The position numbers and the translations under genes were made by a program. A DNA stretch of 64,000 nucleotides. Origin: Oleispirillum sp963668495. GTDB taxonomy: Bacteria; Pseudomonadota; Alphaproteobacteria; Rhodospirillales; Rhodospirillaceae. The stretch lies in NCBI GenBank assembly GCA_963668495.1, contig OY764545.1, positions 2,046,001 to 2,110,000 of the forward strand, read 5' to 3'. This document shows positions 36,000 to 44,618 of this stretch, piece after piece (positions within the stretch are counted from its first letter, which is position 1; each line of letters begins with the position of its first letter). The notes under the pieces are model-generated. The model was not told where the DNA came from. It saw nothing but the letters and a program-made list of their open reading frames with translations, and did not search any database.

Positions 36000-36224
36000 G
36001 TATCTGTTGATCACTAATTGAGAATCGTTTTTATTAGATCTGTCGCATGAAATGAATGAGCGTTATTTGGTTTTGTATTTCAATTATGGGGCGTTATTTG
36101 GTGAGGTTTTTATCTAATGCCGCTCTTGCTTAGGAATATATTTCAACTGAAGCGCTCCATGCATCCGAAACCCCTTGACGGTCCGTAACAACATAACATA
36201 AACCGACCCCTTGTTTATGATTGT
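36000..36224 (+). promoter_or_regulatory. Promoter region of the second uptake operon with direct repeats
   Basis: Two exact copies of GCGTTATTTGGT lie at 36060-36071 and 36091-36102, 31 bases apart, close to three helical turns. A partial Fur-like element (TGAGAATCGTTTTTA, 36019-36033) and a GTAACAACATAACATAA element (36185-36201) are also present. The region is upstream of the methyltransferase and TonB receptor genes. Confidence 0.5.
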
Positions 36225-36989
36225 ATGATGAGTGAGGGGATGGGGAATTGGCGTTCAACAGTCTGGAATGATCAAGCCGCACGCGATTACAGCGATGCGC
36301 TTGATCTTTCGGATTATGTGCAACGAATTACGCCATATGTGGCAGCGGGCAAAGCATGCCATGGCTATCAATCTTTGCTTGATATCGGCGCGGGTGACGG
36401 ACGCTTTGCCGAGGCTTTGACCTGTCCGGGAGCCCGGATTGATGCCATTGAACCATCATCTGCCATGCGTTCCATGCTGAAAAAGCGCCTCAAGGACCGC
36501 GAACTCAGAGTGTGGGATGTGTCGTGGACCGATTGTCCCGATAATGGTGCGTATGATCTCGGCTTTGCCGCAAACATTGGTGCCTTTAAGACCGCACCTG
36601 TGCAGCTTTTTACGAAAATGCGCAAACTTTGCCAATCGTTAGCTTGGGTGGTGCCTGCACAACAAGGCCCATCATCTTTTTGCTTAAGCGGCCTCGTCGC
36701 TCACTGGTTGCCGCAGGAACACTGTGAACCTGTTTATCTATCTGTTCTGGATGCGCTTGGGGCTGCGCATGCTCCGTCATCCGTAGATGTAGAAGGGTGG
36801 ACCTATCGCCAATGCTTTGCCGATGCAGGTGTTGCAGTTGATTTCCTGATGGAAAAGCTCACGGCATCCGGCACGACTATTCCTCGTACGCAAATCAAAG
36901 AATTTGTGGAAGAGGGAGGAACTTTCGACGATCGAGGGAGGGTGACGTTGGAAGCACCAAAACGGAGTGCAATTCTCCGTTGGATTTAA
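36225..36989 (+). CDS. Class I SAM-dependent methyltransferase (BioC-like)
   Basis: This 254-residue protein has SAM motif I LDIGAGDGRFAEAL and an acidic motif near DAIEPSSAMR, the layout of BioC/UbiE-type methyltransferases. The substrate is unknown. It is the first gene of the operon with the TonB receptor, so it may modify the imported ligand or its product. Its end overlaps a longer reading frame of the receptor gene but not the chosen receptor start. Confidence 0.85.
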   Translation: MMSEGMGNWRSTVWNDQAARDYSDALDLSDYVQRITPYVAAGKACHGYQSLLDIGAGDGRFAEALTCPGARIDAIEPSSAMRSMLKKRLKDRELRVWDVSWTDCPDNGAYDLGFAANIGAFKTAPVQLFTKMRKLCQSLAWVVPAQQGPSSFCLSGLVAHWLPQEHCEPVYLSVLDALGAAHAPSSVDVEGWTYRQCFADAGVAVDFLMEKLTASGTTIPRTQIKEFVEEGGTFDDRGRVTLEAPKRSAILRWI

Positions 36990-37011
36990 CAAACCTGTGT
37001 ATGAGGGTGGA

Positions 37012-39123
37012 ATGAAATTTCGGCACTACGTTATATCGTCTTTAATGGCGACGAGTTGCCTGTCGGCGGCCCATGCCGACACAATTCAACAATTGGATGA
37101 CATCATTGTCACGGCAAACCGTGTGGCTACTCCGTTGTCGGCGGTTGCCAATACGGTTCAAGTCTTTGACGAAGAGGAAATCCGCAAATCATCTGCTCAA
37201 TCCGTTACGGACCTATTAGCCAATAACGGTGTTGGTTTTTTCAGCCAATGGACACCGGGGCAAACCTCCATCAATCTTCGTGGGATGGATACGGATGGTC
37301 AGGGGCGTGATTTCAAAAGCCGGGTTTTGGTGCTTGTGAATGGTCGTCGCGCTGGTACTGCGAACTTAAGCAAACTGTCATTGGACCAAGTCAGCCGGAT
37401 TGAAGTCATTCGTGGTGCCGCGTCTGTGGCTTATGGCAGTCAGGCTATGGGTGGTGTCATCAACATCATGACCAAAAATGGTCGCAATACGGTTGGTGGG
37501 GCTGCGTCATTGTCCGGTGGCAGTTTTGGCCATGGCAAAGTTACTGCGGAATACGGCATGGAAAGCGATGGTGTGTACGCATACGCCGGGGGCAGTGCCA
37601 TGCGCCGTGGTGATTATGATGGTGGTGGCGATGCAGGTACGCAAGTCAACACCACAATCAATCGCCGGGGCGCCTTGGCTGCAATGGATTTTGATCTCAA
37701 AAATGATGCGCAGCTGAACGTTACTCTCCGTACGGATGGTGTGTATAACACTGGTTTTCGTGGGTCGTCGTGGGACTATGACAACGATGAAACCCGCTAC
37801 AACCAATCTCTGGATGTTCAGTATTCCGGTGATTTGCCATATTTCGCGGGTGATCTGGCGGCTCAGGTCTATGCTTTCCGTGATGTGGATGATTTCCATT
37901 GGGGATCCGAAGTTTCAGGTTGGGATTCAGATTCCAACCGTCGTGAAATTACCGCAGCAGGCATGCGTCTGACCCCGCAATTTGTATTGACGGATACCAC
38001 ACGCCTGACGGTCGGACTGGATACGGAATTTTCCAAACTGGACAGCAGCCGTTTTCGCATGAAACTGGATGGTTCCACGTCTTCGCAGGTGCCGCCCTAT
38101 GATGTGAACCAAAATGAGCTGTTGATCGGCAGTTTTGCAGAATTGTCCCAAAGCTATGATGAGGGCCGCGGTGAAGTCCGTGTTGGGACGCGCTATACCC
38201 GTAGTCAGTTATCGTTGCAGGAAACCGATAACCTGAACCTGTCCGGTGATACGGATCAGACCTTTACTGGCTGGACATATAGCGCAGGTACAGCTTATAG
38301 CGCATTGCCATGGTTGAAATTGCGCGGCAGTTTGGCAACGGGCTTCCGGGCACCGAACGGTTCGGAACTTGCCGGGAAGTTTTCATCGGTTCTGGCGCCG
38401 AATAAGGTGACATACGGCAACCCGGATCTTGACGCAGAAACCAATCGCCAGTTCGAGGTTGGTGCCACCTTTACTGCGCCCAATGCGTATGTGGATGTTG
38501 CGTTGTTTGATAACGTCATCATGGATCGAATTACCAAAAAATCCACTGGTGCCAATACCTATCAGCAAATCAACTCCAATGGCGAAGCACGTATTCAGGG
38601 CTTGGAACTCCAGGCACAGTATGACTTTGCAGACCTTTTGCAATTGGAAGGGCAGAGCCTGCGCCTTGGCGTGAACGCAGCGTACAATTTTACCATGAAA
38701 GATCATGGTGAAAACAATGCCGCGACCGGAAAATATCGCGAAAAAGTTCAGCGCATGTACGAATATCAGGCCGCATTCAACGTGACTTATGCCCCGTCTG
38801 ATGTGTTCGATATGACGTTAAGCAGCGTCCTCAACGGTCCCATGTACTACAATACCGAGGAATGGATTTCCGGTGAAACCGATCGCAATACAGTGTACCG
38901 GAAAGGCCCGTTCTGGGTCTTTGGCCTGCGCGGTAACTGGGCACTGAGTGATTCCGTCACGTTGTTCGGTGGTGTTGATAACTTGTTGGATGAAAACAAC
39001 CACCCGATGTTCATCGTGCTTGATGACTCACTGTGCATCGGCAATATGGCAAAAAGCAATGGTGGCTGTGGTAACAGCATGGCTGGACGTAGCTTCTTTG
39101 CCGGGTTAAAGGCAACATTTTGA
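37012..39123 (+). CDS. TonB-dependent outer-membrane receptor (BtuB/siderophore type)
   Basis: This 703-residue receptor has a signal peptide (SLSAAHAD region), a TonB-box-like DDIIVTANRVATP, a plug with RIEVIRGAASVAYGSQAMGGVI and a barrel ending GLKATF. I use the ATG at 37012, which has GAGGGTGG upstream. The plug is clearly homologous to the receptor at 10015. It shares an operon with a binding protein, permease and ATPase, making a complete double-membrane uptake route. Confidence 0.92.
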   Translation: MKFRHYVISSLMATSCLSAAHADTIQQLDDIIVTANRVATPLSAVANTVQVFDEEEIRKSSAQSVTDLLANNGVGFFSQWTPGQTSINLRGMDTDGQGRDFKSRVLVLVNGRRAGTANLSKLSLDQVSRIEVIRGAASVAYGSQAMGGVINIMTKNGRNTVGGAASLSGGSFGHGKVTAEYGMESDGVYAYAGGSAMRRGDYDGGGDAGTQVNTTINRRGALAAMDFDLKNDAQLNVTLRTDGVYNTGFRGSSWDYDNDETRYNQSLDVQYSGDLPYFAGDLAAQVYAFRDVDDFHWGSEVSGWDSDSNRREITAAGMRLTPQFVLTDTTRLTVGLDTEFSKLDSSRFRMKLDGSTSSQVPPYDVNQNELLIGSFAELSQSYDEGRGEVRVGTRYTRSQLSLQETDNLNLSGDTDQTFTGWTYSAGTAYSALPWLKLRGSLATGFRAPNGSELAGKFSSVLAPNKVTYGNPDLDAETNRQFEVGATFTAPNAYVDVALFDNVIMDRITKKSTGANTYQQINSNGEARIQGLELQAQYDFADLLQLEGQSLRLGVNAAYNFTMKDHGENNAATGKYREKVQRMYEYQAAFNVTYAPSDVFDMTLSSVLNGPMYYNTEEWISGETDRNTVYRKGPFWVFGLRGNWALSDSVTLFGGVDNLLDENNHPMFIVLDDSLCIGNMAKSNGGCGNSMAGRSFFAGLKATF

Positions 39124-40097
39124 TCAGTCGCCGTGCATTTTGTTGTTGTGGCTTGTCCGCTTTGGGTTTGACCACAGCAGCATTTCCAACTTTCGCAGCG
39201 GAGAGCTCAATGCTCTCCGCTGTTGCGGATGCGTCGTGGCCTCGGCGGTTTACCGACGCCTTAGGGCGTCAGGTAACTGTAGCCAAACCCCCGCAAAGAA
39301 TTTTGCCTTTATTTTCAAGTAATACAGAGATCGTAGCCTCGCTTGGGGCTGTTGACCGCATCGTTGGAATTGATGGGTTGACCAAGGCCCCGCCTGAGGT
39401 TTTGCACCTGCCACGGGTTGGCAATCGTATAGGCTTTTCAGCAGACCTGATCGCACGACTACGCCCGGATTTGATTATTCTAACCCCGGCCCGCCATGCG
39501 GCGGCTTCGTTGTTGCGTCCCATGGAAATTGCCGGAATCCCGGTTGCCGTTCTGACGCACCCGACTGTTGCTGCCGTGATGGATAATATTCACAATATTG
39601 GCTGGTTGATTGGTGAAGAAGCCAACACTGCCAACGTCATCGCAGATATGCAGGCCAAATTGAATCTGGTGCAACAGCATATATCCGGTGAAAAGCCGAA
39701 ATCAGTTTACTTTGAGACCGGGTCCAGTGCGCGGGGGCGTTCGGTTTCGGTTCGTCCGCACAGCTATACGGATGATCTTCTGCGTTTGGCTGGGGGCAGA
39801 ACCGTGTTTCCGGCATTGTCTTCGCTGTCCCAAGTGAGCGGAGAAGCCGTTCGCCTTGCCAACCCGGATGTAATTGTGGTTGCTGGTGACCAAAGTAAGG
39901 CAGAAGCCATTCAACATCGTCCGGGCTGGAACAGTATTCCGGCGGTCGCAGGCGGACGTGTGTTCGCCGTGCCGCGTGCGCTGTTTTTGATTCCCGGACC
40001 CCGTATCGCAGCCGGGGCAGACTGCCTTGCCCGCAAACTTCATCCCAATGCTTTTGCCCACGTTTCCAATATGGACCAGACAGTGGATACGCTATGA
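39120..40097 (+). CDS. BtuF-type periplasmic binding protein, Tat-like signal
   Basis: This 325-residue binding protein begins with TTG at 39120, overlapping the receptor stop (TTGA), so it depends on translational coupling. The N-terminus has SRRAFCCCG, a twin-arginine signal with three Cys in a row before the hydrophobic core. The fold is marked by ILPLFSSNTEIVASLGAVDRI and RPDLIILTPA. Export of a folded, cofactor-bound form is possible but not shown. Confidence 0.87.
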   Translation: MISRRAFCCCGLSALGLTTAAFPTFAAESSMLSAVADASWPRRFTDALGRQVTVAKPPQRILPLFSSNTEIVASLGAVDRIVGIDGLTKAPPEVLHLPRVGNRIGFSADLIARLRPDLIILTPARHAAASLLRPMEIAGIPVAVLTHPTVAAVMDNIHNIGWLIGEEANTANVIADMQAKLNLVQQHISGEKPKSVYFETGSSARGRSVSVRPHSYTDDLLRLAGGRTVFPALSSLSQVSGEAVRLANPDVIVVAGDQSKAEAIQHRPGWNSIPAVAGGRVFAVPRALFLIPGPRIAAGADCLARKLHPNAFAHVSNMDQTVDTL

Positions 40098-41074
40098 TAA
40101 AGGTATTCTTTGCCTTGGCTTTGTTGTCAGGGACTTTGTTGTTTTCCTTATGCCTTGGTGCGGAAAGTGTGTCGCCACTTACGCTGATGGCGGCGTTGTG
40201 GGGTGATGACACGCCGTTTTCCCTGTTGTTGTGGGATTGGCGTTTGCCACGGGCCATAACTGCCGGAATGGTAGGAGCCTTGCTTGGCCTGTCTGGTTGC
40301 TTGTTTCAGGGGGTGTTTAGGAACCCGCTGGCAGAGCCATTTCTTTTGGGTAGTGCGCCGGGGGCGGCCTTGGGGGCAACTTTGGCAATCCTGCTGCCGA
40401 TGTCTTTGCCGACTTTGTACACGTTGCCGTTTTTTGCCTTTATCGGAGCCTTGGGCGCAACGCTGTTGGTGATTGCCATTACCCGGTCTTTGGGGTTGTA
40501 TGAAATTGCCGGGTTGTTGTTGGCGGGGGTTGCCGTTTCTGCATTCTTGTCTGCTACCCGCAGCTTCTTGATGCTTGCCCTGTCCGATGAAAGTGTCAGC
40601 CTGCAAGTTGTGTTGAGCTGGACCTTGGGCGGTGTGCAGACCCCATTCTGGGATGAATTGCTGGTGCTTGCCTTGGTTAGCCTTGGCGGAGGCATCGCCG
40701 CATTTGGTTGTGCGCGCGGCTTGGATGTTCTGGGGCTGGGGGAAGATGTTGCTGCCAATATGGGTATGAATGTGCCGAAATTCTCTATTTTGGTGCTGTT
40801 GCTGGCTTCTGCCCTTGTCGCACTTGCCGTGATGTGGGGAGGGACCATCGGTTTTGTTGGCCTGATTGTGCCGCATCTGGCCCGCATGTGGGGTGGGGCA
40901 ATGCACCGCTGGACTTTGCCATTTTCCGCCGTTCTTGGAGCAGCGCTTTTGATGGTGCTGGATGGATTGGCGCGCAGTGTCCTGCAACCGGCTGATATTC
41001 CGCTTGGTTTGCTGACGGCTATGTTGGGTGCGCCGTTCTTTATTGTCGTTCTGGCCCGATGGAGGCGTTCATGA
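40094..41074 (+). CDS. FecCD/BtuC-type permease
   Basis: This 326-residue permease of about ten helices has RNPLAEPFLLGSAPGAALGA and GFVGLIVPHLARM. It overlaps the binding-protein gene by ATGA and forms the inner-membrane channel of the second chelate importer. Confidence 0.93.
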   Translation: MIKVFFALALLSGTLLFSLCLGAESVSPLTLMAALWGDDTPFSLLLWDWRLPRAITAGMVGALLGLSGCLFQGVFRNPLAEPFLLGSAPGAALGATLAILLPMSLPTLYTLPFFAFIGALGATLLVIAITRSLGLYEIAGLLLAGVAVSAFLSATRSFLMLALSDESVSLQVVLSWTLGGVQTPFWDELLVLALVSLGGGIAAFGCARGLDVLGLGEDVAANMGMNVPKFSILVLLLASALVALAVMWGGTIGFVGLIVPHLARMWGGAMHRWTLPFSAVLGAALLMVLDGLARSVLQPADIPLGLLTAMLGAPFFIVVLARWRRS

Positions 41075-41868
41075 ACTCGTATCTGGCAGAATTGCAGGAT
41101 GTAAGCGTCAGAATTGGCGGCAAACAGATTCTGCACGATGCATCTATTTATGTGAAACCGGGTGAGGTTTTGGCAATTGTCGGGCCAAATGGGGCCGGGA
41201 AAAGCACGTTGCTTAAGGTTCTTGCCGGGGTTTTGGCTCATGAAACCGGACGCGTAGTTTTGAATGGTCAGGACGATTTGTCACGTCAGGACCGGGCAGA
41301 AGCGGTTGCCTATCTGCCACAGGAGTTTCGCCCGCATTGGGATTACAAAGTCGCGGACCTTGTCGCTATGGGGCGATATCGTGGGTCTTCTTTGTTCGGG
41401 TATCAAAAATCCCCGGATGGCAATGCGCCGCAACGGCTGGATGGTCGCATAGATGTTATGGAAATGTTTGATCTTGCGGAGCTCAAGCATCGTAATGTGA
41501 AGACACTTTCCGGTGGGGAACGGGCTAGGGCCGGATTGGCGTGGGCCTTGGCTGGGGGTGCAGCCATTCTGGCGGCGGATGAACCCATTGCGGCCTTGGA
41601 CCCGTCACACCAGCTTCATACCCTAAGTGCCTTTCAAACCTTACGGCAACACTTGTCAACGGTTGTGGTCCTGCATGACATTAACCTCGCTGCCAGATTT
41701 GCGGACCGGATTGCGGTGGTGAGCGCAGGGCGGGTCGTTGCCTGTGGCTCTGCCGAAGAGATTACGAGCGGAACCGTCCTTGAAGATGTCTTCAAGGTTC
41801 GTTTCGGGCGTATGCAAGCAGAGGACGGACTGGTCCTGTGGCCCACATGTAGCCCTATAAACTGCTGA
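41071..41868 (+). CDS. FecE/BtuD-type ABC importer ATPase
   Basis: This 265-residue ATPase has Walker A GPNGAGKST, signature LSGGERARAG, Walker B ILAADEPIAALD (Leu replaced by Ala before Asp) and switch VLHDINLA. The ATG at 41071 is chosen because it makes an ATGA overlap and has GGAGG upstream. Its end overlaps the convergent CcdA-like gene by 14 bases. Confidence 0.92.
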   Translation: MNSYLAELQDVSVRIGGKQILHDASIYVKPGEVLAIVGPNGAGKSTLLKVLAGVLAHETGRVVLNGQDDLSRQDRAEAVAYLPQEFRPHWDYKVADLVAMGRYRGSSLFGYQKSPDGNAPQRLDGRIDVMEMFDLAELKHRNVKTLSGGERARAGLAWALAGGAAILAADEPIAALDPSHQLHTLSAFQTLRQHLSTVVVLHDINLAARFADRIAVVSAGRVVACGSAEEITSGTVLEDVFKVRFGRMQAEDGLVLWPTCSPINC

Positions 41869-42514
41869 AAATAGAATAAAGTCCAAACAGGCAAAGGCTG
41901 GTTGCACTGACCATCGCGACGGGCCTTTGCCAAGTTTCCAACCCGGTGCGGATGCCATCTGACAATCGTAGGAGCAGTATTCCCATCCCCCACATGGGTA
42001 AGACGGCAGAGCCCAAACCGAAACTTAAACCCAACAGCCCCCCAAGTATGGGACTGCATTCTACGGCACTATAAAACAAAACGGCTGCAAATGGTGTGCA
42101 TGGGATGAGGGTTAGGGCGATCCCTTGTAAGACAGCGCCGCCGTATAGTGAGCCAAGACTCAAAGCGGAGGGGGAGCACATGCAGGCTTTTTGTCGTGTG
42201 CGGTGAAGCAAAATACCACCTGCAAGGACGCAGCCAGCCCCCAGCACAGCGGCTGCAATCTGTGGTGAAATGGCTTCGGTAATCCATTTCCCAGCGGACG
42301 CAGACAGTATTCCATACAGCACATAGATCAGCAGCCGCCCAAACATCATTGGGTATAAAACTGTAGTTTTGCTGTGCTTATCGGTTAAAAAAGCAGGGAG
42401 TATCAGCGGCATACAGCGTAACAGGCATGGGCCAAAGCCATAACTTAAGCCGAGGGCAAAGGCCAGGCCCAGCGCAGTATACACCGGTAGCCCGATTGAA
42501 AATCCGCCAATCAT
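41855..42514 (-). CDS. CcdA/DsbD-like (TauE/SafE-type) membrane protein
   Basis: This 219-residue protein of about six helices has GPCLLRCMP (Cys30, Cys34) in the first helix and IPCTPF (Cys139) in a later helix. That is the layout of CcdA/DsbD membrane domains, which carry reducing power from cytoplasmic thioredoxin to the periplasm. It is the last gene of the operon with the DCCP-like protein and its activator. It may supply electrons outward, or keep Cys of periplasmic partners reduced. Confidence 0.78.
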   Translation of the reverse strand: MIGGFSIGLPVYTALGLAFALGLSYGFGPCLLRCMPLILPAFLTDKHSKTTVLYPMMFGRLLIYVLYGILSASAGKWITEAISPQIAAAVLGAGCVLAGGILLHRTRQKACMCSPSALSLGSLYGGAVLQGIALTLIPCTPFAAVLFYSAVECSPILGGLLGLSFGLGSAVLPMWGMGILLLRLSDGIRTGLETWQRPVAMVSATSLCLFGLYSIFSSL

Positions 42515-43338
42515 GTCTCGTCGTCATCGTCGGAAAGGTGATAATCCTTTGCCAGAAGTGCCGCACCAAGAGCCGTCGTGATTTGTGGGTGTTCTGGAAT
42601 AATGATGTCCCGTTGCAGTTCATCGGACAGTGCGGCAACAAGGCCTGCATTCAGGGCAGGTCCGCCGTCAAAATAGACACGTTCCCCAATGCCAACTCTT
42701 CGGGCCATGCGGGCTGTGCGACGCGCAATAGAATAATGAATTCCCGATATGATAGACGGCTTGCTGTGACCATTGGCTAAAAGGCTGATAATTTCTGATT
42801 CAGCAAAAACGGTGCACGTGCTGTTGATGTCAAGAGGGACTGAGTCTGTGTCAAAGTGCAAACGCCCTAAGTCTTCCAAATCCACTTCAAGATTTCTGGC
42901 TGCAACGTCAAGAAACCGTCCGGTTCCGGCAGCACATTTGTCATTCATGACAAAATTCACCACATGTCCGTCATCGTCCATGTGAATGGCCTTAGAGTCT
43001 TGTCCTCCAATATTTAAAACCGTATTGGCCCCGCCAAATGGTTTTGCTGCATATTGGGCTCCAATGGCATTGGCGGTGATTTCACTGATCGCTTCGTCTG
43101 CTTCCTTAAACAGTTTGCGTCCATACCCGGTGGCAATGGTATAGGCAACCTGATCCGCAGTTTTTCCGGCACGGCAAAGCAACTCTGCCATGGCATTCCG
43201 CGCGTTTAAGCGGAAGTGACTGCCGGTCGCGGTGGTGTAGGTTGCCAAAATATTGGAGTCTTGATCAATTAAGGCGGTTTTGATTGCCGTGGAACCAATA
43301 TCAATTCCGACATAAACAGAATGCGTAGGTTTTATCAT
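42511..43338 (-). CDS. ATP-dependent reductive activator (HgdC/BadF type)
   Basis: This 275-residue ASKHA-fold protein has GIDIGSTAIK (phosphate 1 motif), IGGQDSKAIHM and CAAGTGRFLD. Cys135 and Cys175 are placed to hold the 4Fe-4S cluster between two subunits. Such activators use ATP to drive a low-potential electron into 2-hydroxyacyl-CoA dehydratases, benzoyl-CoA reductase or double-cubane cluster proteins. It overlaps the partner gene by ATGA, so the pair is obligate. Confidence 0.93.
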   Translation of the reverse strand: MIKPTHSVYVGIDIGSTAIKTALIDQDSNILATYTTATGSHFRLNARNAMAELLCRAGKTADQVAYTIATGYGRKLFKEADEAISEITANAIGAQYAAKPFGGANTVLNIGGQDSKAIHMDDDGHVVNFVMNDKCAAGTGRFLDVAARNLEVDLEDLGRLHFDTDSVPLDINSTCTVFAESEIISLLANGHSKPSIISGIHYSIARRTARMARRVGIGERVYFDGGPALNAGLVAALSDELQRDIIIPEHPQITTALGAALLAKDYHLSDDDDET

Positions 43339-44618
43339 TTGCGTTTTCGTTTCATGGTCTTGATGGATTCCAAGAAGGCTTCAACCCGAGTGGAAAGTTG
43401 TCCTTTGTCATCCGGGCTGTAGTCAGTTTCGACGTACAGCATGGGGACTTTATCATCCTGCATGGCTTTGGCGACGGCGGTTTGTTCCATTTCATAGACC
43501 TGACAGCCCGATAAAGCTTGATACACCACGCCATCAACCTTGTATTGGTCGATCAGGGTGCGAATGCGGCGGATCCGGTCATGTGGAGAAGGAAAAATCG
43601 GGCACGTGCAGGGTTTCAGGTACTTATCAGCCAGGTTATCAATCATGGTGCCGGTGTTCCATGCTTCAATTGCCGGAATATCATGCAGCAATCGCTGACC
43701 GGAACAGGTTTCATCGGCAACGATGACGGCCCCGGCCTCTTCAATCAACAGCGGTAACTTTAGTCCCGGAAAGCTTGGCGGTGATCCCGTGAACAAAACT
43801 CGCGGTGCCTTACGTTGTGCCGCGTTGATTTTTTGATTGCGTCGCTCTGCCAATTCCAGATTCAGGGCTTCAACGGCAGAGATCCAAGAGTCGAGATCAT
43901 CAAAGTAAAATGCTTGCGCAACCAGAAAAGCATGTGAACCAAGGAAAACGGAGGGATGGTCCGTTCGGAATGCGTCCAGTTCCCGGTAAACGGCTTCGGC
44001 CCTACGGATGGTATGTATGGACGATTTCAGTTTTGAAGCTGTCAGCCTGTTTCCTGTTGCCTGTTCCAGCCATTTTGCAAAGGCGCGTAAGGAATGTCGC
44101 CAATATGTCCGATTTGCATCGCCGTCCTTGTCATTGGGGAGAGACAGGTTGTAAACCGTGTGCCCCATGCTTTCCATTATGTGCGCGGATTTCTTTTTCT
44201 GGTCGCAACTGGTGGGATTGATGATGGCATGCAGATCACCGAAATCCGGCGCTGGCGACGAACTGGACAGCATGCCCAAGGTCGCTTTGACCATGGGACA
44301 GGACTTGGCGGGCATGAAGTCCGCACCGATTTGATCAAAATGGTATGAGCCATTACACAATCTGACAGAACGAGCACCAACAGCCTGAAAAAGTTCTATG
44401 GGGGCAAAAATGCAGGTAGATCCAAATACGGGACGGTGATCTCTGGGTAGAGGTTGGCGTTGCACGTGCAGCGTTTCAAACAGGTTGAAAAAATATGCCA
44501 TTGCGGCTGGTGGTGTATCGAAACTGTCTGTAAGTGCACGCAGACATGCCGCAGCTTCCCGAGCCTGACGGCTATGGGTTTGTGGCGATGGTGAGTTCGG
44601 GGAGGTATTAGTGGGCAT
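43335..44618 (-). CDS. HgdB/BadE-family iron-sulfur protein, double-cubane cluster protein candidate
   Basis: This 427-residue protein (ATG at 44618) is homologous to 2-hydroxyacyl-CoA dehydratase subunits. Cys occur at 25, 69, 88, 107, 138, 305, 337, 339 and 372, enough for an unusual cluster. There is only one such subunit here, while dehydratases and benzoyl-CoA reductases use two different subunits; a single subunit beside an activator is the pattern of the double-cubane cluster protein (DCCP), which carries Fe8S9 and reduces small molecules with ATP. No acyl-CoA genes lie nearby. The substrate is unknown. Confidence 0.82.
   Translation of the reverse strand: MPTNTSPNSPSPQTHSRQAREAAACLRALTDSFDTPPAAMAYFFNLFETLHVQRQPLPRDHRPVFGSTCIFAPIELFQAVGARSVRLCNGSYHFDQIGADFMPAKSCPMVKATLGMLSSSSPAPDFGDLHAIINPTSCDQKKKSAHIMESMGHTVYNLSLPNDKDGDANRTYWRHSLRAFAKWLEQATGNRLTASKLKSSIHTIRRAEAVYRELDAFRTDHPSVFLGSHAFLVAQAFYFDDLDSWISAVEALNLELAERRNQKINAAQRKAPRVLFTGSPPSFPGLKLPLLIEEAGAVIVADETCSGQRLLHDIPAIEAWNTGTMIDNLADKYLKPCTCPIFPSPHDRIRRIRTLIDQYKVDGVVYQALSGCQVYEMEQTAVAKAMQDDKVPMLYVETDYSPDDKGQLSTRVEAFLESIKTMKRKRK

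Noticed and set aside
36019..36033. Firm Fur box upstream of the methyltransferase
   Set aside because: Only about 10 of 14 positions fit the 7-1-7 consensus, with the second half poor; mentioned as partial only.
40148..41241. Long minus-strand ORFs (279 and 311 codons) opposite the permease and ATPase
   Set aside because: They are antisense to well-supported FecCD and ATPase genes, have low-complexity Gln/Pro/Lys-rich composition and resemble no family.
42511..44618. 2-hydroxyglutaryl-CoA dehydratase or benzoyl-CoA reductase
   Set aside because: Only one HgdB-like subunit and no CoA-transferase, CoA-ligase or aromatic pathway genes nearby; kept as an alternative only.
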